Positions 1 to 6,032 of a stretch of DNA of 12,238 nt are shown piece by piece. The stretch is from Actinomycetes bacterium (GTDB taxonomy: Bacteria > Actinomycetota > Acidimicrobiia > Acidimicrobiales > RAAP-2): positions 1-12,238 of the forward strand of contig JAJYXS010000151.1 in the NCBI GenBank assembly GCA_021801615.1. The letters are read 5' to 3'. The notes under the pieces were generated by a model. That model saw nothing but the letters and a program-made list of their open reading frames with translations. It was not told where the DNA came from and made no database searches. A program made the position numbers and the translations under genes. The number at the start of each line of letters is the position of its first letter. The first letter of the stretch is position 1.

Positions 1-571
1 CGTCTTTGCCCACGAGCCAATAGCCGTGCCCGTCGGGGGTGGCCAGGATGCCCACGACGTCAGAGACGTGGGCGCCCATCCCTGGGAGCGAGCCGTAGAA
101 GCCGGCGTCGCCGAAGCTGAAGACCCCGCCGTCTTTCCCCACGAGCCAGTAGCCGTGCCCGTCTGGGGTGGGAGCGATGCCGACGACGTCAGAGACGTGG
201 GCGCCCATCCCTGGGAGCGAGCCATAGAAGCCCGCGTCGCCGAAGGTGAACACCCCGCCGTCTTGGCCCACGAGCCAGTAGCCCTTCCCCGCCGGTGTGG
301 GTGTCGCAGGCGGTGCTGCGTGGCCGACCGGGGTCGCGGCGATGCCCACGATCGGGGCGCCGAGCGACTTGCCGGCCATCGAGCCGTAGCTGGCGGCGTC
401 CCCGAACCCGCTCACCGCGCCGTTCGCCTCAGCGAGCCAGTAGCCGCCCTGGTCGAGGGTGGGTGCCATACCCACGACCGGCGAGCCGAGCGCTCTGCCG
501 GCCGCCGAGCCGTAGTAGCCCGCGGAGCCGAAGGTGAACACCCCGCCGTCTTGGCCCGCGAGCCAGTACCC
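1..571 (-). repeat. In-gene tandem repeats, 129-bp (43-codon) unit
   Basis: These repeats encode residues 374 to 563 of the secreted protein. In coding order the units span residues 374-415 (42 aa), 416-469 (54 aa, with a Pro/Ala/Thr-rich insertion), 470-512 (43 aa), 513-555 (43 aa) and 556 onward (cut by the window edge). The two 129-bp blocks at 1-129 and 130-258 differ at 12 positions by my hand count, about 91% identical, and share an uninterrupted 41-bp stretch. The older units keep only the protein pattern. The gradient suggests recent duplication or gene conversion toward the C-terminal side. Not a CRISPR: the unit is coding and has no spacers. Confidence 0.9.
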
Positions 572-1690
572 CGACCCGGCGGCCGGGACCGCGTACACCG
601 CCCGGCCGCCGGGCACCGTCGCGATCGTGTTCGGGGCGGTGGTGGTCGAGGAGGCGCCGGCGACCCAGATCCCGTAGAACTCCCCGCTGATCTTGTTCCC
701 GGTCACCACCGTCCCTCCGAGGACCGGCCCCGCGGGCGGTGGGATCGGGGACGCGGCCACGACGACGCCGGCAGGCATGGGCGGGCCGTCGGCGGACAGC
801 CAGTCGTCGCCCTCGAGCGTGTTGGCGCTGACCACGACGCCCGACACCGTGTCTCCGGGGGCGTTGGCGTGGACGACGACCCCGGGGATGCCCGCGCCGG
901 TGATCGTGTTGCCCGAGACCTTGACGCCATTCAGCGTGGCGCCGGGCGTGTCGGCGGCGACCACCACTCCGCCGACGACCGGGCCGTGGGGGCCGAACTT
1001 CCCGGGCGCACCAGAGATGACGTTGCCCGAGATGGAGCCGCCGACGATGCCCGCGCCGTGGTCGTAGGCGGCGTAGACGACGCCGCAGCCGTGGTAGTTG
1101 CCTGTCACGGTGTTTGTCGACACGACGTCTGTCTTGGCAGCCCGCGGGGCGGTGGCGCTCGGCGTGGGCGCTCCAGGGTCGAGCGCAGGCCCGTCGTCGG
1201 CGACGCCGATGCCCCCGTCGGCCGTGTTGCCCGACACCGTGTCGTGGTGCACGGTCGCGTCCGTCGTGCCGACCAGCTCGATCGCCTTGTTCTCGCTGAT
1301 CTTCGGTGTCGGCGCGACGCCGTTGGCCCTGACGGTGGATGTCAGCACTGTGACGTGTGTCGCGTCCTGCACGAAGATGCCGTGGTCGTTCGCCCCGGTC
1401 ACGGTCACCTTCTCGATCACCACGTTCTTGGCTGTGGGGCCGACGTAGATCCCGACGTCACAGCCCGACGCGTCGACCGTTGTGCCCCTCATCGTCGATG
1501 TCGACGCCACGACCCTAGCCGCCGTGAGGCCCGTTGTCCCCGCCCGCACGCAGGCCGCCGCGGCGCCCGCGGGCGCCTGGGCCAGGGCAAGGGATCCTGC
1601 GGCGCCAGTCGCCACCGCCACCGGAAGACCGGCCACCAGCGCTGCGCTGCCGATCCACGACCACAGGCACCTGCTCTTCTTCACCGGCAT
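1..1690 (-). CDS. Secreted beta-helix protein with C-terminal YWLVG/FGDA tandem repeats (3' end outside window)
   Basis: The frame is open from the ATG at 1690 to the window edge (563 codons, no stop), so the C-terminus is missing. The start is supported by a GGAGGG ribosome-binding site 9 nt upstream. Residues 1-46 look like a signal peptide: KK at 4-5, a hydrophobic Ala/Val/Leu stretch, then Ala-rich candidate cleavage sites near 38-46. Residues about 85-360 carry irregular strand-turn repeats such as SGNTITG, TGNKISG and STNTVTGN, typical of right-handed parallel beta-helix (PbH1/NosD-like) domains. Residues 374-563 are repeats of the type G-Y-W-L-V-G-x-D-G-G-V-F-x-F-G-D-A-x-F-Y-G-S, common in Acidimicrobiia secreted proteins and possibly propeller-forming. 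The protein is probably extracellular or cell-surface. No catalytic residues can be assigned, so enzyme activity (for example polysaccharide cleavage) is not claimed. It is separated from the upstream peroxiredoxin gene by 105 bp with a hairpin and is probably its own transcription unit. Confidence 0.85.
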   Translation of the reverse strand, partial: MPVKKSRCLWSWIGSAALVAGLPVAVATGAAGSLALAQAPAGAAAACVRAGTTGLTAARVVASTSTMRGTTVDASGCDVGIYVGPTAKNVVIEKVTVTGANDHGIFVQDATHVTVLTSTVRANGVAPTPKISENKAIELVGTTDATVHHDTVSGNTADGGIGVADDGPALDPGAPTPSATAPRAAKTDVVSTNTVTGNYHGCGVVYAAYDHGAGIVGGSISGNVISGAPGKFGPHGPVVGGVVVAADTPGATLNGVKVSGNTITGAGIPGVVVHANAPGDTVSGVVVSANTLEGDDWLSADGPPMPAGVVVAASPIPPPAGPVLGGTVVTGNKISGEFYGIWVAGASSTTTAPNTIATVPGGRAVYAVPAAGSGYWLAGQDGGVFTFGSAGYYGSAAGRALGSPVVGMAPTLDQGGYWLAEANGAVSGFGDAASYGSMAGKSLGAPIVGIAATPVGHAAPPATPTPAGKGYWLVGQDGGVFTFGDAGFYGSLPGMGAHVSDVVGIAPTPDGHGYWLVGKDGGVFSFGDAGFYGSLPGMGAHVSDVVGILATPDGHGYWLVGKD

Positions 1691-1760
1691 CGCGGCGCTC
1701 CCTCCGTCGTTGCAGCGAGCATGCCATCCGACCTCGGCCAGCCGCAACCGTGCGTACCGA

Positions 1761-1781
1761 CCGCGCGCCGGCGGCGCGCGG
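1761..1781 (-). terminator. Hairpin after the peroxiredoxin gene (candidate terminator)
   Basis: A perfect 9-bp GC inverted repeat (ccgcgcgcc / ggcgcgcgg) with a 3-nt loop begins 15 nt after the TAG stop at 1796-1798. There is no T-tract, so if it terminates transcription it does so as a tail-less hairpin of the kind proposed for high-GC actinobacteria. It lies between two same-strand genes and would separate the peroxiredoxin transcript from the beta-helix gene. Confidence 0.45.
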
Positions 1782-1795
1782 GGGCTCACGGTGGG

Positions 1796-2254
1796 CTAGC
1801 GGAGCGAGGCGAGGTCCGAGAGGACCTGGGCCGCGAAGCCCTCGACGTCGGTCACCTCGAACGACTTCTGGATGATCCCTTCGGGGTCGATCAGGTAGGC
1901 GATCCGCATCGCGTAGTCCGCGAGCTCGTCGCCCGGCGGGCGCAGCACCTCATAGCGGGCGCCCACGGCGCGGTCGGTGTCCGAGAGCAGCCGGAAACCG
2001 AATCGCTCCGACTCGGCGAAGGCCAGGTTCTCCGCCGGGGTGTCGAAGGAGGCGCCGAGCACGACCACGTCGGCGGCTTGGAGCTCGTCGGACCTGTCAC
2101 GCAGGCCCCGTCCCTGGATCGTTCAGCCGGGGGTCGACGCCTTCGGGTACCACCACAGCACCACCCAGTGGCCGCGCTGGTCCGCGAGGCTCACCTCGGT
2201 GCCGTGCTGGTCCAAGAGCGTGAAGTCCGGCGCCGGGGTCCCAGGTGCGAGCAC
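1796..2254 (-). CDS. Selenocysteine-containing peroxiredoxin (BCP/PrxQ type), TGA recoded as Sec44
   Basis: A thioredoxin-fold peroxidase reducing H2O2 and organic hydroperoxides. Reading GTG 2254 to TAG 1796 gives 152 codons, the usual length for the family, with one in-frame TGA (2125-2123) as codon 44. Residues 37-44 read P-K-A-S-T-P-G-U, exactly the P-x-x-x-T-x-x-C active-site motif with the TGA replacing the peroxidatic cysteine. The same frame continues with T-I-Q-x-x-x-L-R-D, then V-L-G-A-S-F-D-T, F-R-L-L-S-D and R117-x-A-Y-L-I-D-P-E-G, all normal BCP/PrxQ landmarks on both sides of the TGA. A SECIS-like hairpin follows the TGA. The resolving Cys usual at +5 is Arg49, and no Cys occurs anywhere in the protein, so it would act as a 1-Sec enzyme needing an external thiol. 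The start is fixed by an in-frame TAG four codons upstream. TGA serves as the stop of trpA, trpB, trpC, trpF, trpE and hisI, which argues against a changed code. The alternative is a point nonsense mutation (TGC/TGT to TGA). The gene follows trpA by 85 bp. Confidence 0.85.
2090..2125 (-). promoter_or_regulatory. Candidate bacterial SECIS element (UGA Sec codon plus downstream hairpin)
   Basis: In the mRNA, UGA is followed after 14 nt by a 7-bp stem, GGGCCUG pairing with CAGGUCC (one G-U wobble), closing a 5-nt loop CGUGA. The stem-loop covers 2108-2090 and the loop 2101-2097. The loop begins 21 nt after the UGA and its second base is G, followed by U. Published models of bacterial SECIS elements require a hairpin inside the reading frame just after UGA, a short apical loop and a G among the first loop bases; this fits. 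It would be bound by SelB carrying Sec-tRNA. Found by eye; no folding energy was computed. Confidence 0.7.
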
Positions 2255-2261
2255 GTCGCGA

Positions 2262-2265
2262 TCCT
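2262..2265 (-). promoter_or_regulatory. Ribosome-binding site of the selenoprotein peroxiredoxin gene
   Basis: AGGA lies 7 nt upstream of the GTG at 2254 and overlaps the in-frame TAG at 2266-2264. Together the stop and this site leave GTG 2254 as the only sensible start, so translation begins well before the TGA and must pass through it to make a full peroxiredoxin. Confidence 0.65.
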
Positions 2266-2286
2266 AGGCGCGCCGATTGCAGGTGC

Positions 2287-2309
2287 GGGGTGGGGCGGGG
2301 CGGGGCGGG
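2287..2309 (+). other. Guanine-quadruplex motif in the trpA-peroxiredoxin spacer
   Basis: On the plus strand there are four consecutive GGGG runs and a final GGG, each separated by one base (T or C). Single-base loops give a textbook stable quadruplex motif. It lies on the template strand for the flanking minus-strand genes; the transcript carries the C-rich complement. It sits just after the hairpin that follows trpA and about 30 bp before the peroxiredoxin start. Confidence 0.6.
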
Positions 2310-2310
2310 A

Positions 2311-2326
2311 CCGCGCACGCGCGCGG
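2311..2326 (-). terminator. Hairpin after trpA (candidate end of trp operon)
   Basis: A 6-bp perfect stem (ccgcgc / gcgcgg) with a 4-nt loop begins 13 nt after the trpA TGA. It is followed in transcription order by the C-rich (G4-complement) stretch and has no T-tract. It may terminate the trp operon or attenuate read-through into the peroxiredoxin gene. Modest stem length keeps confidence low. Confidence 0.35.
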
Positions 2327-2339
2327 CTCAGCCCACGTC

Positions 2340-3116
2340 TCAACCCACGTCGAGGGCCTCGCGAAGCTCCCCGACGAACTCGGCGGCCGCGTCCGGTCCG
2401 CCGCCCTCGAGAAGCCTGCGGACGAGGGCGGATCCGACGATGACGCCGTCTGCGACCTCGCACGCGGCACGCGCCTGCGCGGGCGTGGACACCCCGACGC
2501 CGACGCACACCGGTGCGTCGGTCACCTCCTGCACCCGGCGCACCACATCGGTCGTCTCGTGGCCGAGCGTCTCGCGCTCGCCCGTCACCCCCATCCTCGC
2601 CACCGCGTAGACGAACCCGCGTGAGCGGGCACAGATGCGCCGGACGCGCGCGGGAGGGGTGGAGGGGGCGACCAGGAGCACCGTGGCGACCTCCGCGGCG
2701 TCGGCCGCCTCCGCCCACTGGCCGAGCTCTTCGAGGGGGAGGTCCGGGACGATCGCTGCGCCGATGCCGGCCGCACGGAGCGACTTGGCCATCCGGCGAT
2801 GCCCGGCCCGAAAGACGATGTTGTAGTAGGTCATCACCGCGACGGGCACTTCGAGCTTGGCGGCCGCCACGTCGTCGATCACCTGTGCGGGGGTGGCGCC
2901 GCGGTCCAGCGCGTGGACCCCGGCTTGCTGGATGACCGGCCCATCCATCATCGGGTCCGAGAAGGGGATGCCGATCTCGACCGCGTCGGCGCCCGCGGCC
3001 GCGATCGCCTGGACGGACTCCACCCAGTCCTCGCACATCCCGCCCATGACGTACGCGACGAGCAGCTTGCGCCCCGCGCTCCGTCTCGCGCGGAGCCAGG
3101 GCTCGAGCGCGATCAC
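2340..3116 (-). CDS. trpA: Tryptophan synthase alpha subunit
   Basis: Cleaves indole-3-glycerol phosphate to indole and glyceraldehyde 3-phosphate, passing indole to TrpB through the alpha2-beta2 tunnel; cytoplasmic. The product is 258 residues, normal for the family. Residues 44-63 carry the signature A-D-A-V-E-I-G-I-P-F-S-D-P-M-M-D-G-P-V-I, in which E47 and D58 correspond to the catalytic Glu49 and Asp60 of the Salmonella enzyme. The phosphate-binding region G-V-G-V-S-T is present near residues 210-215. The GTG start at 3116 overlaps the trpB TGA in a GTGA tetranucleotide, so translation is probably coupled to trpB, keeping the two subunits balanced. It is the last trp gene; a hairpin follows it. 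Confidence 0.96.
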   Translation of the reverse strand: MIALEPWLRARRSAGRKLLVAYVMGGMCEDWVESVQAIAAAGADAVEIGIPFSDPMMDGPVIQQAGVHALDRGATPAQVIDDVAAAKLEVPVAVMTYYNIVFRAGHRRMAKSLRAAGIGAAIVPDLPLEELGQWAEAADAAEVATVLLVAPSTPPARVRRICARSRGFVYAVARMGVTGERETLGHETTDVVRRVQEVTDAPVCVGVGVSTPAQARAACEVADGVIVGSALVRRLLEGGGPDAAAEFVGELREALDVG

Positions 3117-4309
3117 CGCGCCTCCCGGTTCTCGGCGAGCAGCTCGCGCACCTGGGCGACGTCCTTGTCGCCGCGCCCCGAGAGGGTCACGAGGACGGTG
3201 GACCCCGAAGGGACCGACCGTCCGGCCTCCCGGACCACCCACGCGAGTGCGTGCGCGGGCTCGAGGGCGGGCAGGATCCCCTCGGTCCGGGCGAGCAGCC
3301 GGAAGGCGTCGAGCACCTCGGCGTCCGTCGCCTTCTCGTAGTGCGCCCGTCCCGAGGCTGCCAGCGACGCGTGCTCCGGGCCGATGCCCGGGTAGTCGAG
3401 ACCGGCGGAGATGGACTCGGCCTCGAGGATCTGGCCGGCTTCGTCCTGGAGGAGCAGCGAGCGCATGCCGTGGAGCACGCCGGGGATGCCGTCGCTCGCC
3501 GCGGCGCCGCCCGCCGCCTCGACCCCGACAAGCCGGGCGGAGGTGTCCGCGAAGCCGGCGAACGTGCCCGCGGCGTTGGAGCCCCCGCCCACGCAGGCGA
3601 CGACCACGTCGGGATCGCCCCCGAGGAGCGCCCGGCACTGCTCGCGCGCTTCGACGCCCACGACGCGCTGGAGCTCGCGGACCATGTAGGGGAACGGGTG
3701 GGGACCCATCACCGAGCCGAGGCAGTAGTGCGTGTGGTCGACCGTGGCGACCCAGTCCCGCAGCGCCTCGTTCACCGCGTCCTTGAGCGTCCTGCTCCCC
3801 GAGGTGACCGGCCGCACCTCGGCGCCGAGGAGCTCCATGCGGAACACGTTGAGCGCCTGGCGCGCGACGTCGAGCTCGCCCATGTAGACGGTGCACTCGA
3901 GCCCGAAGAGCGCGGCCGCGGTCGCGGTCGCGACCCCGTGCTGGCCGGCGCCGGTCTCCGCGACGAGGCGGCGCTTGCCCATGCGCCGGGTGAGCAGCGC
4001 TTGGCCGACGACGTTGTTGAGCTTGTGGGACCCCGCGTGCACGAGGTCCTCGCGCTTCAAGAGCACCCGCACGCCGAGCTCGCCGGAGAGCCGCAGGCAC
4101 TCGGTGAGCGGGGTGGGCCGACCCCCGTAGTCACAGAGGAGCGCGTCGAGCTCCGCGTGGAAGCCCGGGTCCGCCCACGCGGCGTCGAACGCCTCCTCGA
4201 GCTCGATGCAGGCCGGGACGAGCGCCTCGGGGACGAACCGCCCGCCGAAGTCCCCAAACCACCCCCGGGCGTCGGGAGGTCCCATCGCAGCGCGCCAGGC
4301 CGCGCTCAC
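3113..4309 (-). CDS. trpB: Tryptophan synthase beta subunit
   Basis: PLP enzyme condensing indole with L-serine to give L-tryptophan; partner of TrpA. The product is 398 residues, normal length. Visible landmarks: F-G-D-F-G-G-R-F-V-P-E near 18-28; PLP-lysine K96 in H-K-L-N-N; catalytic E118 in A-E-T-G-A-G-Q-H-G; phosphate-binding G-G-G-S-N-A at 241-246; and S-G-R-G-D-K-D at 377-383. The chosen start is GTG 4309, which forms a GTGA overlap with the trpF stop and has GGATGGAG just upstream. The ATG at 4285 (390 residues) is possible but lacks a ribosome-binding site. This is the classical TrpB1 type that works with TrpA, as the adjacency supports. Confidence 0.96.
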   Translation of the reverse strand: MSAAWRAAMGPPDARGWFGDFGGRFVPEALVPACIELEEAFDAAWADPGFHAELDALLCDYGGRPTPLTECLRLSGELGVRVLLKREDLVHAGSHKLNNVVGQALLTRRMGKRRLVAETGAGQHGVATATAAALFGLECTVYMGELDVARQALNVFRMELLGAEVRPVTSGSRTLKDAVNEALRDWVATVDHTHYCLGSVMGPHPFPYMVRELQRVVGVEAREQCRALLGGDPDVVVACVGGGSNAAGTFAGFADTSARLVGVEAAGGAAASDGIPGVLHGMRSLLLQDEAGQILEAESISAGLDYPGIGPEHASLAASGRAHYEKATDAEVLDAFRLLARTEGILPALEPAHALAWVVREAGRSVPSGSTVLVTLSGRGDKDVAQVRELLAENREAR

Positions 4310-5049
4310 CGCTCCATCCAGTCGTAGGGGGCGGGGGAGGGCGCCAGTTCGTCGGCACCGGGGGTGGTGGCACCCGGCGCGTCGGTGCGGGGCAGGGCGC
4401 CTTTGCTCGCGACGGCGCGCGTCGCTGCCGCGCGCGCCGAGGCCGCGCGCGCCGCGCGCACGAAGGCGCGGAGCTTCTCGGGGTCCTTCCTGCCTGGCGC
4501 CGCCTCCACCCCGCTCGCCACGTCGACGCCGCGCGGGCGCAGCGCCGCGATCGCGTCGGCGACGTTGTCGGGGGTGAGCCCGCCCGACACGAACATCCGC
4601 TGGGGGTCGACCACGCCCTCGGCGAGGCGCCAGTCGAAGACCTGCCCGGACCCCGGGCTCTGCCCGTCGACGAGCAGGTAATCCGCGCCGAACTCCGCGA
4701 ACCGTCCGATCGCGCGGTCGCCCGCGCTGAACCCCTTGATGGTGCACGCCACGCGCTCGCGGATCCACCGGCAGTCCGCTGCGGTCTCGTGGCCGTGGAG
4801 CTGGACCGCGCCGAACCCGACGGTGTTGGCGATCTCGACGACGCGCGCCGGCGCCTCGTCGCGGAACACCCCCACCGTGAGGACGTCGCGCGGCAGCCGC
4901 TTCACGATGTCCCCCGCGACCGATGCGGCGACCTGGCGCGGGGACGGGGCCAGGATGAACCCGACCGCGTCGTAGCCGAGGCCGACGGCGAGCAGCGCGT
5001 CCGCTTCGCTGGTGACGCCGCAGAGCTTGACGAGGAGGTCGCCGTGCAT
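4306..5049 (-). CDS. trpF: Phosphoribosylanthranilate isomerase with C-terminal tail
   Basis: Amadori isomerisation of N-(5-phosphoribosyl)anthranilate to CdRP, the substrate of TrpC. The (beta/alpha)8 landmarks are V-K-L-C-G-V-T near the N-terminus, with C10 as the expected catalytic base; Q-L-H-G at 83-86; L-L-V-D-G-Q at 125-130, with D128 as the expected catalytic acid; F-D-W at 138-140; S-G-G-L-T at 155-159; and D-V-A-S-G-V-E at 176-182. At 247 residues it is longer than the usual 200-210: the excess is an Ala-rich helix-like stretch at about 199-216 and then a Pro/Thr/Ala-rich tail. ATG 5049 puts the start directly before the first beta strand, 4 nt after the trpC stop; an ATG at 5067 would overlap trpC by 14 nt. 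Many actinobacteria lack trpF and use the bifunctional PriA, so a dedicated trpF is notable. Confidence 0.92.
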   Translation of the reverse strand: MHGDLLVKLCGVTSEADALLAVGLGYDAVGFILAPSPRQVAASVAGDIVKRLPRDVLTVGVFRDEAPARVVEIANTVGFGAVQLHGHETAADCRWIRERVACTIKGFSAGDRAIGRFAEFGADYLLVDGQSPGSGQVFDWRLAEGVVDPQRMFVSGGLTPDNVADAIAALRPRGVDVASGVEAAPGRKDPEKLRAFVRAARAASARAAATRAVASKGALPRTDAPGATTPGADELAPSPAPYDWMER

Positions 5050-5053
5050 CGCC

Positions 5054-5896
5054 TCAGCGCTCGGCATGCTCGCGAGCGGCGCGTGCCGACACCCGATAGC
5101 CGCAGAGCGCCCGGACCGCAGCCTCGCGGTCCGACGCGGTCACGACCGTCTCGCCGACAAGGACCGCGTCGTAGCCGGCTCTCGCCATCCGCCGAGCGTC
5201 GTCGGCGCCTCGGATGCCCGACTCGGCGACCGCGACCACCTCGGGAGGGATCCGGGAAGCGAGGCGCGCCGCCCTCTCGGAGTCGACGGCGAAGCTCGCA
5301 AGATCCCGCTGGTTGACCCCGACGAGCCGCGCGCCGGCATCGAGCGCCCGATCGAGCTCCTCTTCGTCGTGCACCTCCACCAGCGCGTCGAGCCCGAGAC
5401 GGGTCGCGAGCCCGTGGAGGGCGCCCAGCTCCTCGTGCGAGAGCGCGGCCACGATCAGGAGCACCGCGTCGGCCCCCATGAGCCGGGCGTCGCAGACGTC
5501 CGCCTCGCACACGGTGAAGTCCTTGCGCAGCACGGGCAGCCCCGACGCGTCCCGCGCCGCCGCGAGGTCGGCGGCGCTCCCCCCGAAGAAGTCCGCGTCG
5601 GTGAGGACCGAGAGGCACGTCGCGCCCCCGGCCGCGTAGGCGCGTCCGACCGAGGCTGCATCGAGGTCCGGCGCGAGCGGCCCTCGCGAGGGGGAGCGGC
5701 GCTTCACCTCGGCGATCACCGAGAGCTCGTGCGCCGGCGCCGCTCCCGGGCCGCGCCCGGCACCCCGGAGCGCCGCGCTGAACGGCCTGGTCGCAGGGCA
5801 CGCGAGCGCACGGGCCGCGAGCTCCTCAAGGTCCCGCCCGTCCGCAGCCGCGCGCCGCCGGTGCGACGCCACGATCTCGGCCAGGTAGGTGCTCAT
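5054..5896 (-). CDS. trpC: Indole-3-glycerol phosphate synthase
   Basis: Converts CdRP to indole-3-glycerol phosphate with loss of CO2 and water. The product is 280 residues, monofunctional. Landmarks: I-A-E-V-K-R-R-S-P-S at 61-70 with E63 and K65; S-V-L-T-D at 96-100; L-R-K-D-F at 123-127 with the catalytic lysine K125; L-V-E-V-H at 172-176 with E174; V-N-Q-R-D-L at 194-199; and A-E-S-G-I at 224-228. ATG 5896 begins M-S-T-Y-L-A-E-I, matching the family's N-terminal helix. A GTG at 5920 in frame would add 8 residues. There is no clear Shine-Dalgarno before ATG 5896; a TACGCT at 5911-5906 could be a -10 box for a near-leaderless transcript, but that is weak. trpC is the first gene after the only sizeable gap in the cluster, so an internal promoter is possible. 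Confidence 0.94.
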   Translation of the reverse strand: MSTYLAEIVASHRRRAAADGRDLEELAARALACPATRPFSAALRGAGRGPGAAPAHELSVIAEVKRRSPSRGPLAPDLDAASVGRAYAAGGATCLSVLTDADFFGGSAADLAAARDASGLPVLRKDFTVCEADVCDARLMGADAVLLIVAALSHEELGALHGLATRLGLDALVEVHDEEELDRALDAGARLVGVNQRDLASFAVDSERAARLASRIPPEVVAVAESGIRGADDARRMARAGYDAVLVGETVVTASDREAAVRALCGYRVSARAAREHAER

Positions 5897-5977
5897 CGCG
5901 GGGCCAGCGTAGTGCGGCACATCCGGTGGCCCGCCTGGCCCGTGCTGAGGGCTTTCCCGCCTGGGCCAGCCTGCGCC

Positions 5978-6032
5978 CGGCTACCCCCCGGCTACCCCAC
6001 GGCTACCCCCCGGCTACCCCACGGCTACGCCA
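5978..6032 (-). repeat. Five-copy 11-bp tandem repeat, G-rich on the mRNA strand
   Basis: Plus-strand unit cggctacccc(c/a), five contiguous copies (5978, 5989, 6000, 6011, 6022), the last with one change. On the minus (mRNA) strand each unit reads TAGCC followed by G(G/T)GGGG. The copy at 6022-6032 contains the ygfZ stop TAG (6027-6025). Because 11 is not a multiple of 3, the TAGs in successive copies fall in all three frames. The G runs of 4-6 bases, separated by about 6 nt, could form an RNA quadruplex in the 128-nt ygfZ-trpC spacer. Confidence 0.85.

Noticed and set aside
1..571. CRISPR array
   Set aside because: The repeats are 129 bp, contiguous and coding, with no unique spacers of regular size.
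1796..2068. A 90-residue peroxiredoxin fragment starting at GTG 2068
   Set aside because: It would lack the active site and the first strands of the fold; the upstream frame with TGA as Sec gives a complete protein with a ribosome-binding site.
2123..2125. TGA as a disabling nonsense mutation in the peroxiredoxin gene
   Set aside because: Not fully excluded, but the codon falls exactly on the catalytic Cys position, a SECIS-like hairpin follows, and the rest of the gene shows no decay or frameshift.
26..2443. 805-codon plus-strand open frame
   Set aside because: It is antisense to the beta-helix protein, the peroxiredoxin and trpA; its Arg/His/Ala-rich sequence shows no domain, and it spans several genes, as expected of high-GC shadow frames.
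2340..4100. 586-codon frame as an extended trpA
   Set aside because: The portion beyond 3116 is an alternate frame of trpB; TrpA homology begins at the GTG overlapping the trpB stop.
5897..6024. Tryptophan attenuator or leader peptide before trpC
   Set aside because: I saw no short open frame with clustered Trp codons and no terminator/antiterminator pair, only the 11-bp repeat.
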